In this document: positions 10,101 to 18,388 of the stretch, piece by piece
Position numbering within the stretch: position 1 is the first letter of the stretch
How the letters are laid out: each line of letters begins with the position of its first letter
NCBI RefSeq assembly: GCF_900112425.1
Contig: NZ_FOLP01000006.1
Location: 62,001-126,000, forward strand
DNA: 64,000 nt
Direction of reading: 5' to 3'
Source of the DNA: Variovorax sp. OK212
GTDB lineage: Bacteria; Pseudomonadota; Gammaproteobacteria; Burkholderiales; Burkholderiaceae_C
Translations under genes and position numbers: made by a program
Notes under the pieces: generated by a model
Database searches by the model: none
Told to the model about the DNA's origin: nothing
Seen by the model: the letters and a program-made list of their open reading frames with translations, nothing else

Positions 10101-10618
10101 TGCCGCAACTGCGGGTCATCGATCATTACAACGCACCGCTGCCGACGGATCGCCAAGGCATCGACTACCAGTCGGACCGCTATATCGACGCGAGCGTGGT
10201 GGACGACGCGCTGATCGCCCGGCGCGCCCGCTTCTACATGTGCGGACCGCCCGCCATGATGGACGCCGTGACCGCCGGGCTGGAGGCGAGAGGTGTTCCG
10301 CGCTTCGACATCTTCAGCGAGGTGTTCCGCTCGCCTGCCGCTGTGCCCACCGATGGCGACCAGCACTTTGCTGTCGGCTTCGCGCGCTCGGGCCGCGACC
10401 CCGTGACGTGGACACCCGCGCAAGGCACCTTGCTGACGTTCGCCGAATCGCTCGGCCTGCAGATGGCCAGCGGCTGTCGTGTGGGGCAATGCGAGAGTTG
10501 CGCCGTGCGCCTGCTGGCGGGCAAGGTCCGCCACCTGCACGGCAGCGAGCCTGAAGACCCGGCCATGTGCCTGACCTGCCAGGCCGTGCCGCTGGAAGAC
10601 GTCGTGCTCGATGCATGA
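7166..10618 (+). CDS. Molybdopterin oxidoreductase fused to FNR/[2Fe-2S] reductase domain
   Basis: This 1150-residue two-part enzyme starts with a [4Fe-4S]-MopB motif at Cys12, Cys15, Cys19 and Cys46 (CX2CX3CX26C). A full molybdopterin-bis-MGD oxidoreductase follows, with a probable Mo-ligand Cys in EVCNWHKD, LWGHNPANTW, and the C-terminal MopB lobe up to about residue 800. It continues into a phthalate dioxygenase reductase-like module. That module has a flavin-binding RAYSLTG motif, a nucleotide-binding GGIGITPFISLLE, MCGPPAMMDAV, and a plant-type [2Fe-2S] cluster at Cys1104, Cys1109, Cys1112 and Cys1135 or 1138. The fusion suggests direct electron transfer between NAD(P)H and the Mo site. 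The ATG at 7166 is preferred over 7106, which lies inside the transporter gene. The substrate is unknown. Confidence 0.85.
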   Translation: MTTPTEIKQGYCTLCRSRCGTLNEVRGDMLVAVRPDASHPTGQAMCMKGKAAPELVHSPHRLRYPMRRTNPKTDPNPGWVRIGWEEALAETAQRLNAIKAESGAESVVFAVTTPSGTPLTDSIDWIERFVRLFGSPNICYATEVCNWHKDFAHAFTFGCGMPAADYAQAELIVLWGHNPANTWLAQANAIGRGRANGAKMVVIDPRPTALARQADAWLPVRPGTDAALALGLVHLLIADARFDEGFVREWTNAPLLVRGDNGRFLREQDLWPDAEDNRFVAWNDALNCAVPYDTGQMAKAQGAAHFRLRGAVKVDACTQRLSCSPAFELLAQGCAAYTPTDVERITGVPEASLRVVADLFGSCRRVAYHAWTGIGQHTNATQAERAVATLYALCGSFDRIGANRVRVGPRVNAVNALSLLPDAQRAKALGLQERPIGPPAHGWVTARDTYRAILEGEPYKVRAMMAFGTNLPVSQADTALAHRALSQLEFHVHCDLFETPAARYADILLPVNTPWEREGLRIGFEIDDRAASWVQLRQRMVAPRGESRSDNEILFELAGRLGMGDDFFRGSLDAGWNHMLAPLGLTVDQLRSRPEGIACPIDAGEQKYARATVDGVRGFDTPTRRVELYSETLLHHGQPPIASFVEPADTPRDAQATRQGRFPYVLSSAKNGFYCHSQHRSLPSLRKRAPEPVAELSPALALAKGIADGDWMRIRTRVGQARFVARITPQLAHDVIVAEFGWWQGCTELDRGGLPVEGALSSNFNTLISADSCDPVSGSVPHRSFLCDIERDPATETRQRKWQGFRSFRVSELRPEAQGVLGIHFEPVDDGELPDYRPGQHVEVQLHLHDGTQITRAYSLTGAAEMHGRRGYSVAVRHQRGRSADGMPFEGRVSSHLHRALKVGDIIGLRAPSGGFVLPRQSPQPLVFFAGGIGITPFISLLESLPDGATDPAVWLYYANLNSETHAFRKRIAQHLARLPQLRVIDHYNAPLPTDRQGIDYQSDRYIDASVVDDALIARRARFYMCGPPAMMDAVTAGLEARGVPRFDIFSEVFRSPAAVPTDGDQHFAVGFARSGRDPVTWTPAQGTLLTFAESLGLQMASGCRVGQCESCAVRLLAGKVRHLHGSEPEDPAMCLTCQAVPLEDVVLDA

Positions 10619-10665
10619 CGGCTCTTGCGCACTTCATTCATTTCACTTTCTCGATCCGCACGCAC

Positions 10666-11604
10666 ATGAAATTCATCGACACCGAAAGCACCCGCCGGGC
10701 GCTGCCCTTCGACCGCCTGATTCCGGCATTGCGCGAGATGTTCGTCGAGGGCTGCGAAGTGCCCTTGCGGCACACGCATTCGCTCCAGGCTGCGACGGAC
10801 GGCCCACCCCAGACCGTGCTGATCATGCCGGCGTGGCAGCACGATCGCTACCTGGGCATCAAGACCGTCGCCATCTTCCCGGGAAATTCGGAACGGGGCC
10901 TGCCGGGCCTCTTCTCGACCTATGTGTTGTACGACGCGCGCACGGGTGAGCCGCTGGCGCAGATCGACGGCAACGAGATCACGTCACGCCGCACGGCGGC
11001 CGCATCGGCGCTGGCCGCGTCCTACCTCGCGCCGCCGGATGCGCGCAGCCTGCTGGTCGTCGGCTGCGGCCGTGTCGGCAGCCTCGTTCCCGAGGCTTTG
11101 CGCGTCGTGCGTCCCATCGAACGCGTGATGGTGTGGGACCGTGACGAATCGGCGGCGTCGGTGCTCGCCGCGCGCTTGCGCGCACAGGACATCGACGCGA
11201 CCGTCGCATCCGACCTTGGCAGAGCGGCCGGCAACGCCGACATCGTGAGCTGCGCCACGCTTGCCACTCAGCCGGTGATCCAGGGTGCGTGGTTGCGCGC
11301 GAGCAACCATCTGGACCTGATTGGCAGCTTCACGCCGCAGATGCGCGAAGCCGACGACGCCTGCTTTGTGGGCGCGCGCCTGTTCGTCGATACGCCGGAG
11401 GCGCTGCAAAAAAGCGGTGACCTGCTTGGGCCGATGTCGCGTGGCGTCTTGGCTGCCGGCGATGTGGCCGGAACGCTGTCCGAACTGACGGGCGGCAAGG
11501 TGCAGGGGCGAACCGAAGCCCATGGACGGACTGTCTTCAAGGCGGTCGGTACCGCGCTCGAGGATCTTGCCGCCGCGATGCTGGTATTCAGGAGTTGTTC
11601 CTAG
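10666..11604 (+). CDS. Ornithine cyclodeaminase/mu-crystallin family protein
   Basis: This 312-residue protein belongs to the ornithine cyclodeaminase/mu-crystallin family, NAD(P)-dependent enzymes acting on amino or imino acids. It shows the substrate-side pattern EITSRRTAAASALAASYLA and a Rossmann motif VVGCGRVGS, then a short-chain DIVSCATLATQPVI segment. An ATG at 10615 overlaps the previous stop codon, but the family start MKFIDTE at 10666 fits better. It is the last gene of the LysR-AtoE-molybdoenzyme operon, so it may reduce or cyclise a product of that pathway. The family also includes alanine dehydrogenases and ketimine reductases, so the exact reaction is open. Confidence 0.8.
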   Translation: MKFIDTESTRRALPFDRLIPALREMFVEGCEVPLRHTHSLQAATDGPPQTVLIMPAWQHDRYLGIKTVAIFPGNSERGLPGLFSTYVLYDARTGEPLAQIDGNEITSRRTAAASALAASYLAPPDARSLLVVGCGRVGSLVPEALRVVRPIERVMVWDRDESAASVLAARLRAQDIDATVASDLGRAAGNADIVSCATLATQPVIQGAWLRASNHLDLIGSFTPQMREADDACFVGARLFVDTPEALQKSGDLLGPMSRGVLAAGDVAGTLSELTGGKVQGRTEAHGRTVFKAVGTALEDLAAAMLVFRSCS

Positions 11605-11703
11605 GCAGAGACGCTCCCGTGGGTCGTACCGGCTTGGGCACAGGCCGTGCCCGTCGACGTTGCTCGCACATCACTGAGACAGGACACTTGCCCCCCGGCC
11701 TGG

Positions 11704-12822
11704 CTACTTCAGCCCCACCCACCATCGCGTGTTGGTGCGCGCCTGCCCCACGGTCACCACCTCGCCGATCACCGGCGTCGCCAGCTCGATCTTCTTCGCC
11801 TCGGTGAGGTCCGCGATGCGGTCCAGCGGGTCGTGCCAGGTGTGGAAGGCGAGGTCGAAGGTGCTGTTGTGCACCGAGAAGAACACCTTGCCGCGCAGGT
11901 CCTCGAAGGCCTGCACGCTCTGCTCGGGCGTCATGTGCACGGCGGGCCACATGGCGTCGTAGGCGCCGTTTTCCATCAGCGCGATGTCGAAGCCGCCGAA
12001 GCGATCGCCGATCTGCTTGAAGCCGGGGAAGTAGCCCGAGTCGCCGCTGTAGAAGATGCGCTGGTCGCCGCTTTGCACCACCCACGAGGCCCACAGCGTG
12101 CGGTCGCGGTCGCCCAGCGTGCGGCCCGAGAAGTGCTGCGCGGGCGTGGCGGTGAGCTTCACGCCGTCGTGCTCGCCGCCTTGCCACCAGTCGAGCTCGG
12201 TCACGCGTTCGGCCGGCACGCCCATGACCACCAGCCGCGTGCGCACGCCCAGCGGCACGAAGTAGCGCTTCACGGTCTTCGAGAGGTACTCGATGGTGGC
12301 CACGTCGAGGTGGTCGTAGTGGTCGTGCGAGAGGATCACGCCCTCGATGGGCGGCAGCTGCTCGAGCGTCATGGGCGGCTGGTGGAAGCGCTTGGGCCCG
12401 GCCCATTGCACCGGCGACACGCGCTCGCTGAACACCGGGTCGATCAGCCAGTACTTGCCGCGCAGCTTGAGCAGGTGCGACGAATGGCCCAGGCGCGCCA
12501 CGTGGTTGGTGTTGGCGTCGAGCGCGTCGAGCGTGGCCCTGTCGAGCGGTTTCACCGGAATGGGGTCGACCGGCACGCTGTCGACTTTGCTGCCGACGAT
12601 GAAGCGCGACCAAATGCGCCAGGCGCTGGCCTGCGCGGGCAGGTCGGGGTTGGCCATGTTGTGGAAGCCGCCGTCCTTGAATTGGGGCGAGCTGTCGTAG
12701 CGGGCTTCGCCACCGGCGGCGCCGCAACCGGCGACGAAGGCGCAGCCGGCTGCTGCCAATGCGGTACTGCGGCGCAGGAGTTGCGGCAGGTAGGAGCCCT
12801 GCGAGCCTGATTCATCAGCCAT
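11704..12822 (-). CDS. Metallo-beta-lactamase-fold lipoprotein (NAPE-PLD/UlaG-like)
   Basis: This 372-residue protein has a lipoprotein signal with Arg17-Arg18 and a lipobox V-A-G-Cys33, so it is exported and lipid-anchored. The body is a metallo-beta-lactamase fold of the NAPE-phospholipase D/L-ascorbate-6-P lactonase group: LGHSSHLLKLRGKYWLIDP, the metal motif SHDHYDHLD, AQHFSGR, YSGDSGYFPGF and a late FHTWHDP. The start at 12822 is chosen because an AGAAGG ribosome site precedes it; an in-frame ATG further upstream lacks one. It converges with the cyclodeaminase gene and diverges from the lipase-like gene at 13102. Natural substrate unknown. Confidence 0.82.
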   Translation of the reverse strand: MADESGSQGSYLPQLLRRSTALAAAGCAFVAGCGAAGGEARYDSSPQFKDGGFHNMANPDLPAQASAWRIWSRFIVGSKVDSVPVDPIPVKPLDRATLDALDANTNHVARLGHSSHLLKLRGKYWLIDPVFSERVSPVQWAGPKRFHQPPMTLEQLPPIEGVILSHDHYDHLDVATIEYLSKTVKRYFVPLGVRTRLVVMGVPAERVTELDWWQGGEHDGVKLTATPAQHFSGRTLGDRDRTLWASWVVQSGDQRIFYSGDSGYFPGFKQIGDRFGGFDIALMENGAYDAMWPAVHMTPEQSVQAFEDLRGKVFFSVHNSTFDLAFHTWHDPLDRIADLTEAKKIELATPVIGEVVTVGQARTNTRWWVGLK

Positions 12823-13101
12823 GGGAGAGCCTTCTTGCTTGTGTTTGTCGAATGGCTGGAGATTAGCCATGGCGGGTGTTTCAATGGTTTCAGCCGTAGA
12901 AACATTCGGGGCGCAGGGGCATATCTCTCTTGATGCTCTTGGCCGTGGGGTGCGTGCGAAGAGCACCCGGTCGGCGTGGGCGCACCCCGCACCACGCGAG
13001 GCGTTCGAACCCGGTCCTACGCCATGCGCTGTATGGCAGGCAGCAACAAACCGATTCACACTGAAAAGCTTCATCGGCTTTTCGAAGAGACGGGCACGTT
13101 C

Positions 13102-14694
13102 ATGAGCAGCAATCGCTATCCCATCATCTACGTGCGCGGCTACGCCATGACCGAGGCCGAACGCGACGACACCGCGGCCGACCCGTTCTGCGGCTTCAAC
13201 CTGGGCTCCACGGTGTACCGCGCCACGGTGAAGAAGGAAGCGCCCGCGCAGAAGTTCGTCTTCGAGTCGCCCGTGGTGCGCCTGCTGGCCGACTACCAGT
13301 ACCAGAGCGTCTACCAGAACGGCCTGGACATCCTCGACCCCGACTGGAAACCCTCGCCCGACGAAACCGGCAAGGACGTGGACGGCCTGCCGTCGGCCTC
13401 GATCATCATCTACCGCTACTACGACGCGGGCTCCGAGCTGCTCGGCGACGGCCAGTCGAAGGACGTGAAGGTGTACGCGCAGGGCCTGAGCCAGCTGATC
13501 CTGCGCGTGCGCGAGCTGGTGGTGCAGCGCGAAGGGCCGGGCTATTCGGCCGGCGACTTCCGCTGCTACCTTGTCGCGCATTCGATGGGCGGGCTGGTGG
13601 TGCGCGCCTTCCTGCAGAACACCTCGCTCGGCGACGCGGCGGCGCGCCAGTGCGTCGACAAGGTGTTCACCTATGCCACGCCGCACAACGGCATCGACAT
13701 GGGCGGCATCAACGTGCCGCCCTGGCTCACGGCGGCCGAGATGAACACCTTCAACCGCGAGAAGATGTCGGAGTTCCTGGACACCGCGCCGGTCAACGGC
13801 CGCATGGACTACCTGCCGGCCAGCGCGTTCCCGGCCGAGCGCGTGTTCTGCATGGTCGGCTCCAACCGCGGCGACTACGAAAGCGCCAAGGGCCTGGCGC
13901 GCATGTTCGCGGGCCACGGCAGCGACGGGCTGGTGCGCATCGAGAACGCCTCGCTCTGGACCAGCGACGCCGCGGGCAAGACACAGCCGGTGGCCACCGC
14001 CTACACCTACCGCTCGCACTCGGGCTTCTTCGGCATCGTCAATTCCGAGGAGGCGTACCAGAACCTGGTGCGCTTCCTGTTCGGCGACGTGCGGGTGGAC
14101 CTGTGGTTCGACGTCGACGGCGTCACCTTGCCGCCCGACCTGCCCGCCGGCGCCGACGTCGATGCGCTCTACCAGGTCGAGCTGCTGGCCGCGCCGCGCG
14201 GCAAGCGCTGGTACCTGAGCCGGCGCGTGGCGGAAGAAGACTCGCCCGCCTGCCGCACGCACAAGGAGCTGACCAACCCTGCCACGGCGGACCGGCGCGC
14301 CATCTACCTGTCGACCGTGTTCCTGGCGAACAGGGCGCGCGTGAAGCAGGACCGCCCCACGCTGGCCTACGCCATGACGCTGGGCGTGCGCGTGCCCGAC
14401 TACCAGGTCAACAACAAGTTCTGGCTCGACGGCCACTACGAGGGCAGCTCGCTGTTCCGCGACACGCTGGTCATCGAGATCGCGCCGCCCGCGGCGGACG
14501 ACCCGGCGCAGGACTGGAACGTCAAGTACGGCTGGCAGACCGACACGGCGGGGCAAGCCTCGCTGCCCATCAGCCCCAAGCAGCTGGCCGGGGGCAAGCT
14601 GCAGTTCGTGGTGCCGTTGTCGAGCCTGGGCGCCGCGCCGTCGGCGCCGGGCATCAGCGGCAAGGTCAGGCTGGAGGTCAGCGCCTGGGAGTAG
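13102..14694 (+). CDS. Lipase-like alpha/beta hydrolase (PGAP1/triacylglycerol lipase type)
   Basis: This 530-residue protein opens with the alpha/beta-hydrolase strand YPIIYVRGYAM and has a nucleophile elbow VAHSMGGLVVRAF around residue 160, matching lipases of the PGAP1/LipB type. A second half after about residue 330 resembles a beta-rich accessory domain (VDLWFDVDGVTLP onward). No signal peptide is seen at the chosen start MSSNRYP; an upstream in-frame ATG at 12976 would add a poorly conserved extension. It is divergent from the metallo-beta-lactamase-fold lipoprotein. Its last codons overlap a 13-base tandem repeat. Confidence 0.75.
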   Translation: MSSNRYPIIYVRGYAMTEAERDDTAADPFCGFNLGSTVYRATVKKEAPAQKFVFESPVVRLLADYQYQSVYQNGLDILDPDWKPSPDETGKDVDGLPSASIIIYRYYDAGSELLGDGQSKDVKVYAQGLSQLILRVRELVVQREGPGYSAGDFRCYLVAHSMGGLVVRAFLQNTSLGDAAARQCVDKVFTYATPHNGIDMGGINVPPWLTAAEMNTFNREKMSEFLDTAPVNGRMDYLPASAFPAERVFCMVGSNRGDYESAKGLARMFAGHGSDGLVRIENASLWTSDAAGKTQPVATAYTYRSHSGFFGIVNSEEAYQNLVRFLFGDVRVDLWFDVDGVTLPPDLPAGADVDALYQVELLAAPRGKRWYLSRRVAEEDSPACRTHKELTNPATADRRAIYLSTVFLANRARVKQDRPTLAYAMTLGVRVPDYQVNNKFWLDGHYEGSSLFRDTLVIEIAPPAADDPAQDWNVKYGWQTDTAGQASLPISPKQLAGGKLQFVVPLSSLGAAPSAPGISGKVRLEVSAWE

Positions 14695-14719
14695 GGCCTG
14701 GGAGTAGGGCCTGGAGTAG
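14683..14719. repeat. 13-bp tandem repeat spanning a stop codon
   Basis: The unit gcctgggagtagg occurs at 14683-14695 and 14696-14708, with a third degenerate copy to 14719. The first copy contains the stop codon of the lipase-like gene (TAG at 14692-14694). Confidence 0.8.
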
Positions 14720-14806
14720 CGCCGAGAGGAGGACCTGGGGACAGCGCCAAGGGGAGGGTTCCGGTAAGCCCGGGGTCAGGCCGGAGCGGTCACAATCGCG
14801 CCGACC

Positions 14807-15220
14807 ATGCATTACCTCCTCTTCATCGGCGCCCTGTTGTTCTTCGCCTTCATGACGCCGGTCAAGCTGGCGGTGGCCGTCGGCGCGCTGGTGCTGTTCG
14901 TGACCGTGGTGGTCAAGGTGTCGGCCCAGGTCGTGGCGGGTGTGTCGCCGACGCTGGGCGAATCGTTCCGCTCGGTGTTCTATGCCTCGCTGCTGGTGGC
15001 GCTGGCGCTGCTGGCGTTCCTGAGCTTCACCGGCGGCGTGGCGGTGCACCACGTCGAGGGCTGGCCCGCGGTGGCCGTGCTGGCGGGGCTGTTCGTGGCC
15101 TACACGCTGGGCTTCCAGCTGGGCATCGGCACCTCGTTCGGCGCCAGCGCGATGGTGGCGCTGATCTCGACGCTGCTGTCGGGCGCCATCCTCTGGTCTG
15201 TCAGGAACCTGGCGTTCTGA
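14807..15220 (+). CDS. Four-helix integral membrane protein, unknown function
   Basis: This 137-residue protein is almost wholly hydrophobic, with about four predicted membrane segments: residues 2-20 (LLFIGALLFFAFMTPVKLA), 22-45, 61-80 (VFYASLLVALALLAFLSF) and 90-130. It is probably an inner-membrane protein. No family or catalytic motif is recognised. The ATG at 14807 has no strong ribosome site. It lies between the lipase-like and isochorismatase-like genes and may be cotranscribed with the latter, 47 bases downstream. Confidence 0.65.
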   Translation: MHYLLFIGALLFFAFMTPVKLAVAVGALVLFVTVVVKVSAQVVAGVSPTLGESFRSVFYASLLVALALLAFLSFTGGVAVHHVEGWPAVAVLAGLFVAYTLGFQLGIGTSFGASAMVALISTLLSGAILWSVRNLAF

Positions 15221-15267
15221 CGCCGTCCCTTTCATCTTCTCTCCTCCTCATTCCCTCGCACTCGCCC

Positions 15268-15804
15268 ATGAAAACTGCCGTCCTCGTGATCGATGTCCAG
15301 CGTGGCCTTTGCGACGATCCGCCGCGCCCCCACGAGTCCGAGGCCGTGATGCAGCGCATCAACGCGCTCACCGAACGTGCCCGCGCGGCCGGCGTGCCGG
15401 TGGCCTTCATCCAGCACGAGAACGCGGTCGACCTCGAGTTCGACTCCGAGCGCTGGCAACTGGCCGGCGCGCTGCGGACCGACGCGCGCGACGCGAAGAT
15501 CCGCAAGACCACGCCCGACTCGTTCCTGCGCACGCCGCTGGACGCGTGGCTGTCGGAGCATGGCGTGCGGCGGGTGGTGGTCTGCGGCTACTCGTCGGAG
15601 TTCTGCGTGGACACCACCACGCGCCGCGCCGCCGCGCTGGGCTACGAGGTGGTGCTGGCGGCCGACGCGCACACCTCGCACGACAAGGCGCATGCCACGG
15701 GCGCGCAGATCCGCGCGCACCACAACGCCACGCTGTCGGACATCACGAGCTTCGGCGTGCCGATTCGCGCGGTGCCCGCCGCCGACATCGCGCTGGCGGG
15801 CTGA
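15268..15804 (+). CDS. Isochorismatase-family cysteine hydrolase
   Basis: This 178-residue protein has the complete catalytic triad of the isochorismatase-like hydrolase superfamily: Asp9 in VIDVQ, Lys80 in IRKTTPDSF and Cys113 in SSEFCVDTT. A cis-peptide region GYSSE precedes the Cys. Members hydrolyse amides or vinyl ethers such as nicotinamide or N-carbamoyl compounds, so the activity cannot be narrowed. The protein is cytoplasmic. It converges with the aldo/keto reductase gene, whose stop is 14 bases away. Confidence 0.85.
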   Translation: MKTAVLVIDVQRGLCDDPPRPHESEAVMQRINALTERARAAGVPVAFIQHENAVDLEFDSERWQLAGALRTDARDAKIRKTTPDSFLRTPLDAWLSEHGVRRVVVCGYSSEFCVDTTTRRAAALGYEVVLAADAHTSHDKAHATGAQIRAHHNATLSDITSFGVPIRAVPAADIALAG

Positions 15805-15817
15805 GCGCCCCCGGCTT

Positions 15818-16807
15818 CTAGCTGGCGATGCCGGCCGCGTGTTGGCGCCAGAAGGCCGCATCGCCGCAGGTGCCCGCACCGGCGGCCGCGTTGTCGGCCA
15901 TGTGCTCGGCGCGGCCGGTGCCCGGAATCGCGCAGGTCACGCCGGGGTGGGCCAGCACGAACTTCAGCAGCACCTGCGCCCAGCTTGTGCAGCCGATCTC
16001 GCCGGCCCACGCGGGCAGCGGCTTGTCGCGCAGGCGGCGCAGCAGGCCGCCGCCGCCGAAAGGCATGTTCACGATCACCGCCACGCCGCGCTCGGCCGCC
16101 AGCGGCAGCAGGCGCTGCTCGGCCTCGCGGGCGTCAGCCGAATAGTTGATCTGCAGGAAGTCGAGCTTCTCGGCGCGCAGCACGGCCTCGACATCGGCGT
16201 AGGCCGAGGCGGTGTAGTGCGTGATGCCGATGTAGCGCACGCGGCCCTGGTCCTTCCAGCCGCGCAGCGTGGCGAGGTGGGTGCGCCAGTCGAGCAGGTT
16301 GTGCACCTGCATCAGGTCCATGCGCCGGGTGCGCAGCCGCGTGAACGACTGCTCCATCTGCGCGATGCCGGCCTCGCGGCCCGAGGTCCAGACCTTGGTG
16401 GCGAGGAAGGCCCTGTTCTCCGGTAATGGTTGCGGCGGTTGCTGCGGGTGATGGGTCGCGGCCAGCAGCTCGCCGGTGGTCTCCTCGGAGCGGCCGTACA
16501 TGGGCGAGCTGTCGATCAGCGTGCCGCCGGCGGCGAACAGGGCGTCGAGCACGCCGGGCAGGCGCCGGTATTCGTCGGTGCCGGGGCGCTGGTCGAAGCC
16601 GATCCAGGTGCCGCAGCCGATGACGGGCAGGGCTTCCTGCGTGGAAGGGATGGGGCGCGTGTTCATCTTCGTCGTCGTCATCTTCGGCCTCGGCTGGGTC
16701 GGCTGCTGCTGCGCGAACGAAGGAAGCACGGCGCCCGCCGGCAGCGCCGCGAGGAGCCGCAGGAACCGGGCGCGGGTGAGGTGCGCGGAGAGCAGGCCGT
16801 GTGTCAT
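15818..16807 (-). CDS. Exported aldo/keto reductase
   Basis: This 329-residue protein has an aldo/keto reductase fold preceded by a signal-like segment (LTRARFLRLLAALPAGAVLP). The catalytic residues are visible: Asp and Tyr in LIDSSPMYGRSE, Lys in LATKVWTSG and His in MQVHNLLDW. The NADPH-binding end reads HPGVTCAIPGTGRAEHM. The signal and the QQQPTQPRP linker suggest periplasmic location, perhaps by the Tat route, although only one Arg-x-Arg pair is present. Substrate is unknown. Confidence 0.82.
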   Translation of the reverse strand: MTHGLLSAHLTRARFLRLLAALPAGAVLPSFAQQQPTQPRPKMTTTKMNTRPIPSTQEALPVIGCGTWIGFDQRPGTDEYRRLPGVLDALFAAGGTLIDSSPMYGRSEETTGELLAATHHPQQPPQPLPENRAFLATKVWTSGREAGIAQMEQSFTRLRTRRMDLMQVHNLLDWRTHLATLRGWKDQGRVRYIGITHYTASAYADVEAVLRAEKLDFLQINYSADAREAEQRLLPLAAERGVAVIVNMPFGGGGLLRRLRDKPLPAWAGEIGCTSWAQVLLKFVLAHPGVTCAIPGTGRAEHMADNAAAGAGTCGDAAFWRQHAAGIAS

Positions 16808-16871
16808 GGAACGGCTGCCACCTTAGCACCGCGGGGCCGCAAACGCCGCACCGGGCGTTCGGCCCGTGGGG

Positions 16872-18245
16872 TCAGTTGCCGCTGGCCGTGGTGGCCGTGG
16901 TGGCCGCAGCGGCCGCGGTGGTCGCAGGCTTGTTCATGTACGCCAGCGTGCTGCCCACCAGCGCCCGCACGCCCACCTTCAGGGCCGACTCGTCGATGAC
17001 GAACTCCGACGAGTGGTTGGGCGCGCCGTGCCTGTCGCCGAAGGGCGAGGCGTTCAGGTGCCAGAACACGATGGGAATGTTCTTGCCGAACGAGCCGAAG
17101 TCTTCCGAGCCCATGCTGGGCTGCGACTCGCGCGCCTTGCCCGCGCCGGCCGCGGTTTCCAGTGCCTGCGCCACGGCCTGCGTGGCGGCGGGGTCGCTCA
17201 CCAGCACTTCGTAGCCGGTGTCGATGGTCACCTCGGCGGTGAGGCCGTGGCTCTCGGCGATTTTCTGCGCCTTCAGGCGGATGTTGTCGTGCGCCACCTT
17301 CTGGTTCTTGGCCGACAGCGAGCGCACGGTGCCGGCAATCTCTGCCGTGTCGGGCAGGATGTTCACGCGGTTGCCGCTTTGCAGCAGGCCCACGGTCACC
17401 ACGGTGGGGCCGTCGAGCGGATCGATCTGGTGGCTCACGATGTTCTGCAGCGCCAGCACGATCTCGGCCGCCGCGATGGTGGGTTCCTTGGCGGTCCATG
17501 GCGACGAGCCGTGGCCGCCCTTGCCCTTGAGCGAGATCTTGAAGGCGTCGCCGCTGGCCATGAAGCCGCCGCGGCGGTAGCTGATGGTGCCCGAGGGGCC
17601 GCGCGCATTGATGTGCTGGCCCATCACCACGTCGACCTTCGGGTTGTCGAGCACGCCGGCCTTCACCATGGCCGGTGCGCCGCTGAGCACGGGGCCGGGG
17701 CCTTGCTCTTCGGCCGGCTGGAACAGGAACACCACCGTGCCGGGCAGCTCCGCGCGCATCTTCGAGAAGGCCTGCGCGGCGCCCAGCAGCATGGCAACGT
17801 GCGTGTCGTGGCCGCAGGCGTGCGACACCGGCACCTCGCCGTTGAGCCAGGGCGCCTTGTCGGTCGACCTGAAGGGCAGGTCGTTGCGTTCGAGCACGGG
17901 CAGGGCGTCCATGTCGGCGCGCAGGGCCACCACCGGGCCGGGCTTGCCGCCGCGCAGCACGGCCTTGATGCCGGTCTTGGCCACGCCGGGCTGCACCTCG
18001 ATGCCGGGCATCTTCGCGAGCGCGGCGGCAATGTAGGCGGCGGTCTGCACCTCCTGGTAGGAGAGCTCGGGGTGCTGGTGGATGTGGCGGCGCCACTCGA
18101 TGACCTGCGCCTCGGACGCATCCGCCAGGGCCAGCGCGCGCGTGGCAAGGGCGGCATTGTTGTCTTGCGTTGTCTGTGCCGAAGCACCGGCGTGCAGGAA
18201 GCTGCCGGACAACATCAGCAGGGCGAGGCGGGTGCGGATTTTCAT
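16872..18245 (-). CDS. M20-family amidohydrolase (aminoacylase/hippurate hydrolase type), secreted
   Basis: This 457-residue protein has a clear signal peptide (MKIRTRLALLMLSGSFLHAG, cleavage near ASA-QTT). The metal and catalytic residues of M20 amidohydrolases are present: HACGHDTHVAMLLG, the acidic PAEEQGPGP, MGQHINARGP, and SEDFGSFGK near the C-terminus. Members remove N-acyl groups from amino acids or act as carboxypeptidases. The start at 18245 is chosen because it begins the signal peptide; the frame is open further upstream. A LysR gene starts 143 bases away in the opposite direction and probably regulates it. Confidence 0.88.
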   Translation of the reverse strand: MKIRTRLALLMLSGSFLHAGASAQTTQDNNAALATRALALADASEAQVIEWRRHIHQHPELSYQEVQTAAYIAAALAKMPGIEVQPGVAKTGIKAVLRGGKPGPVVALRADMDALPVLERNDLPFRSTDKAPWLNGEVPVSHACGHDTHVAMLLGAAQAFSKMRAELPGTVVFLFQPAEEQGPGPVLSGAPAMVKAGVLDNPKVDVVMGQHINARGPSGTISYRRGGFMASGDAFKISLKGKGGHGSSPWTAKEPTIAAAEIVLALQNIVSHQIDPLDGPTVVTVGLLQSGNRVNILPDTAEIAGTVRSLSAKNQKVAHDNIRLKAQKIAESHGLTAEVTIDTGYEVLVSDPAATQAVAQALETAAGAGKARESQPSMGSEDFGSFGKNIPIVFWHLNASPFGDRHGAPNHSSEFVIDESALKVGVRALVGSTLAYMNKPATTAAAAATTATTASGN

Positions 18246-18388
18246 GAGGGCGTCGTGTGAATGTGCGAGGAGGTGTGCAAGGAAGTGTGCGCAGGAGTTG
18301 CCGAACTTAGCGAAAGAAGGCACAAAGGAAAAGACACGAAAAAGTCGAGAGCGATAAGAATGCCTGATCACCCCGTCGTTGCCCCTTC

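Noticed and set aside
8129-10540. An 803-codon minus-strand frame inside the molybdoenzyme gene.
   Set aside because: It has no recognisable domain, and the sense strand carries two well-defined domains with conserved Cys motifs.
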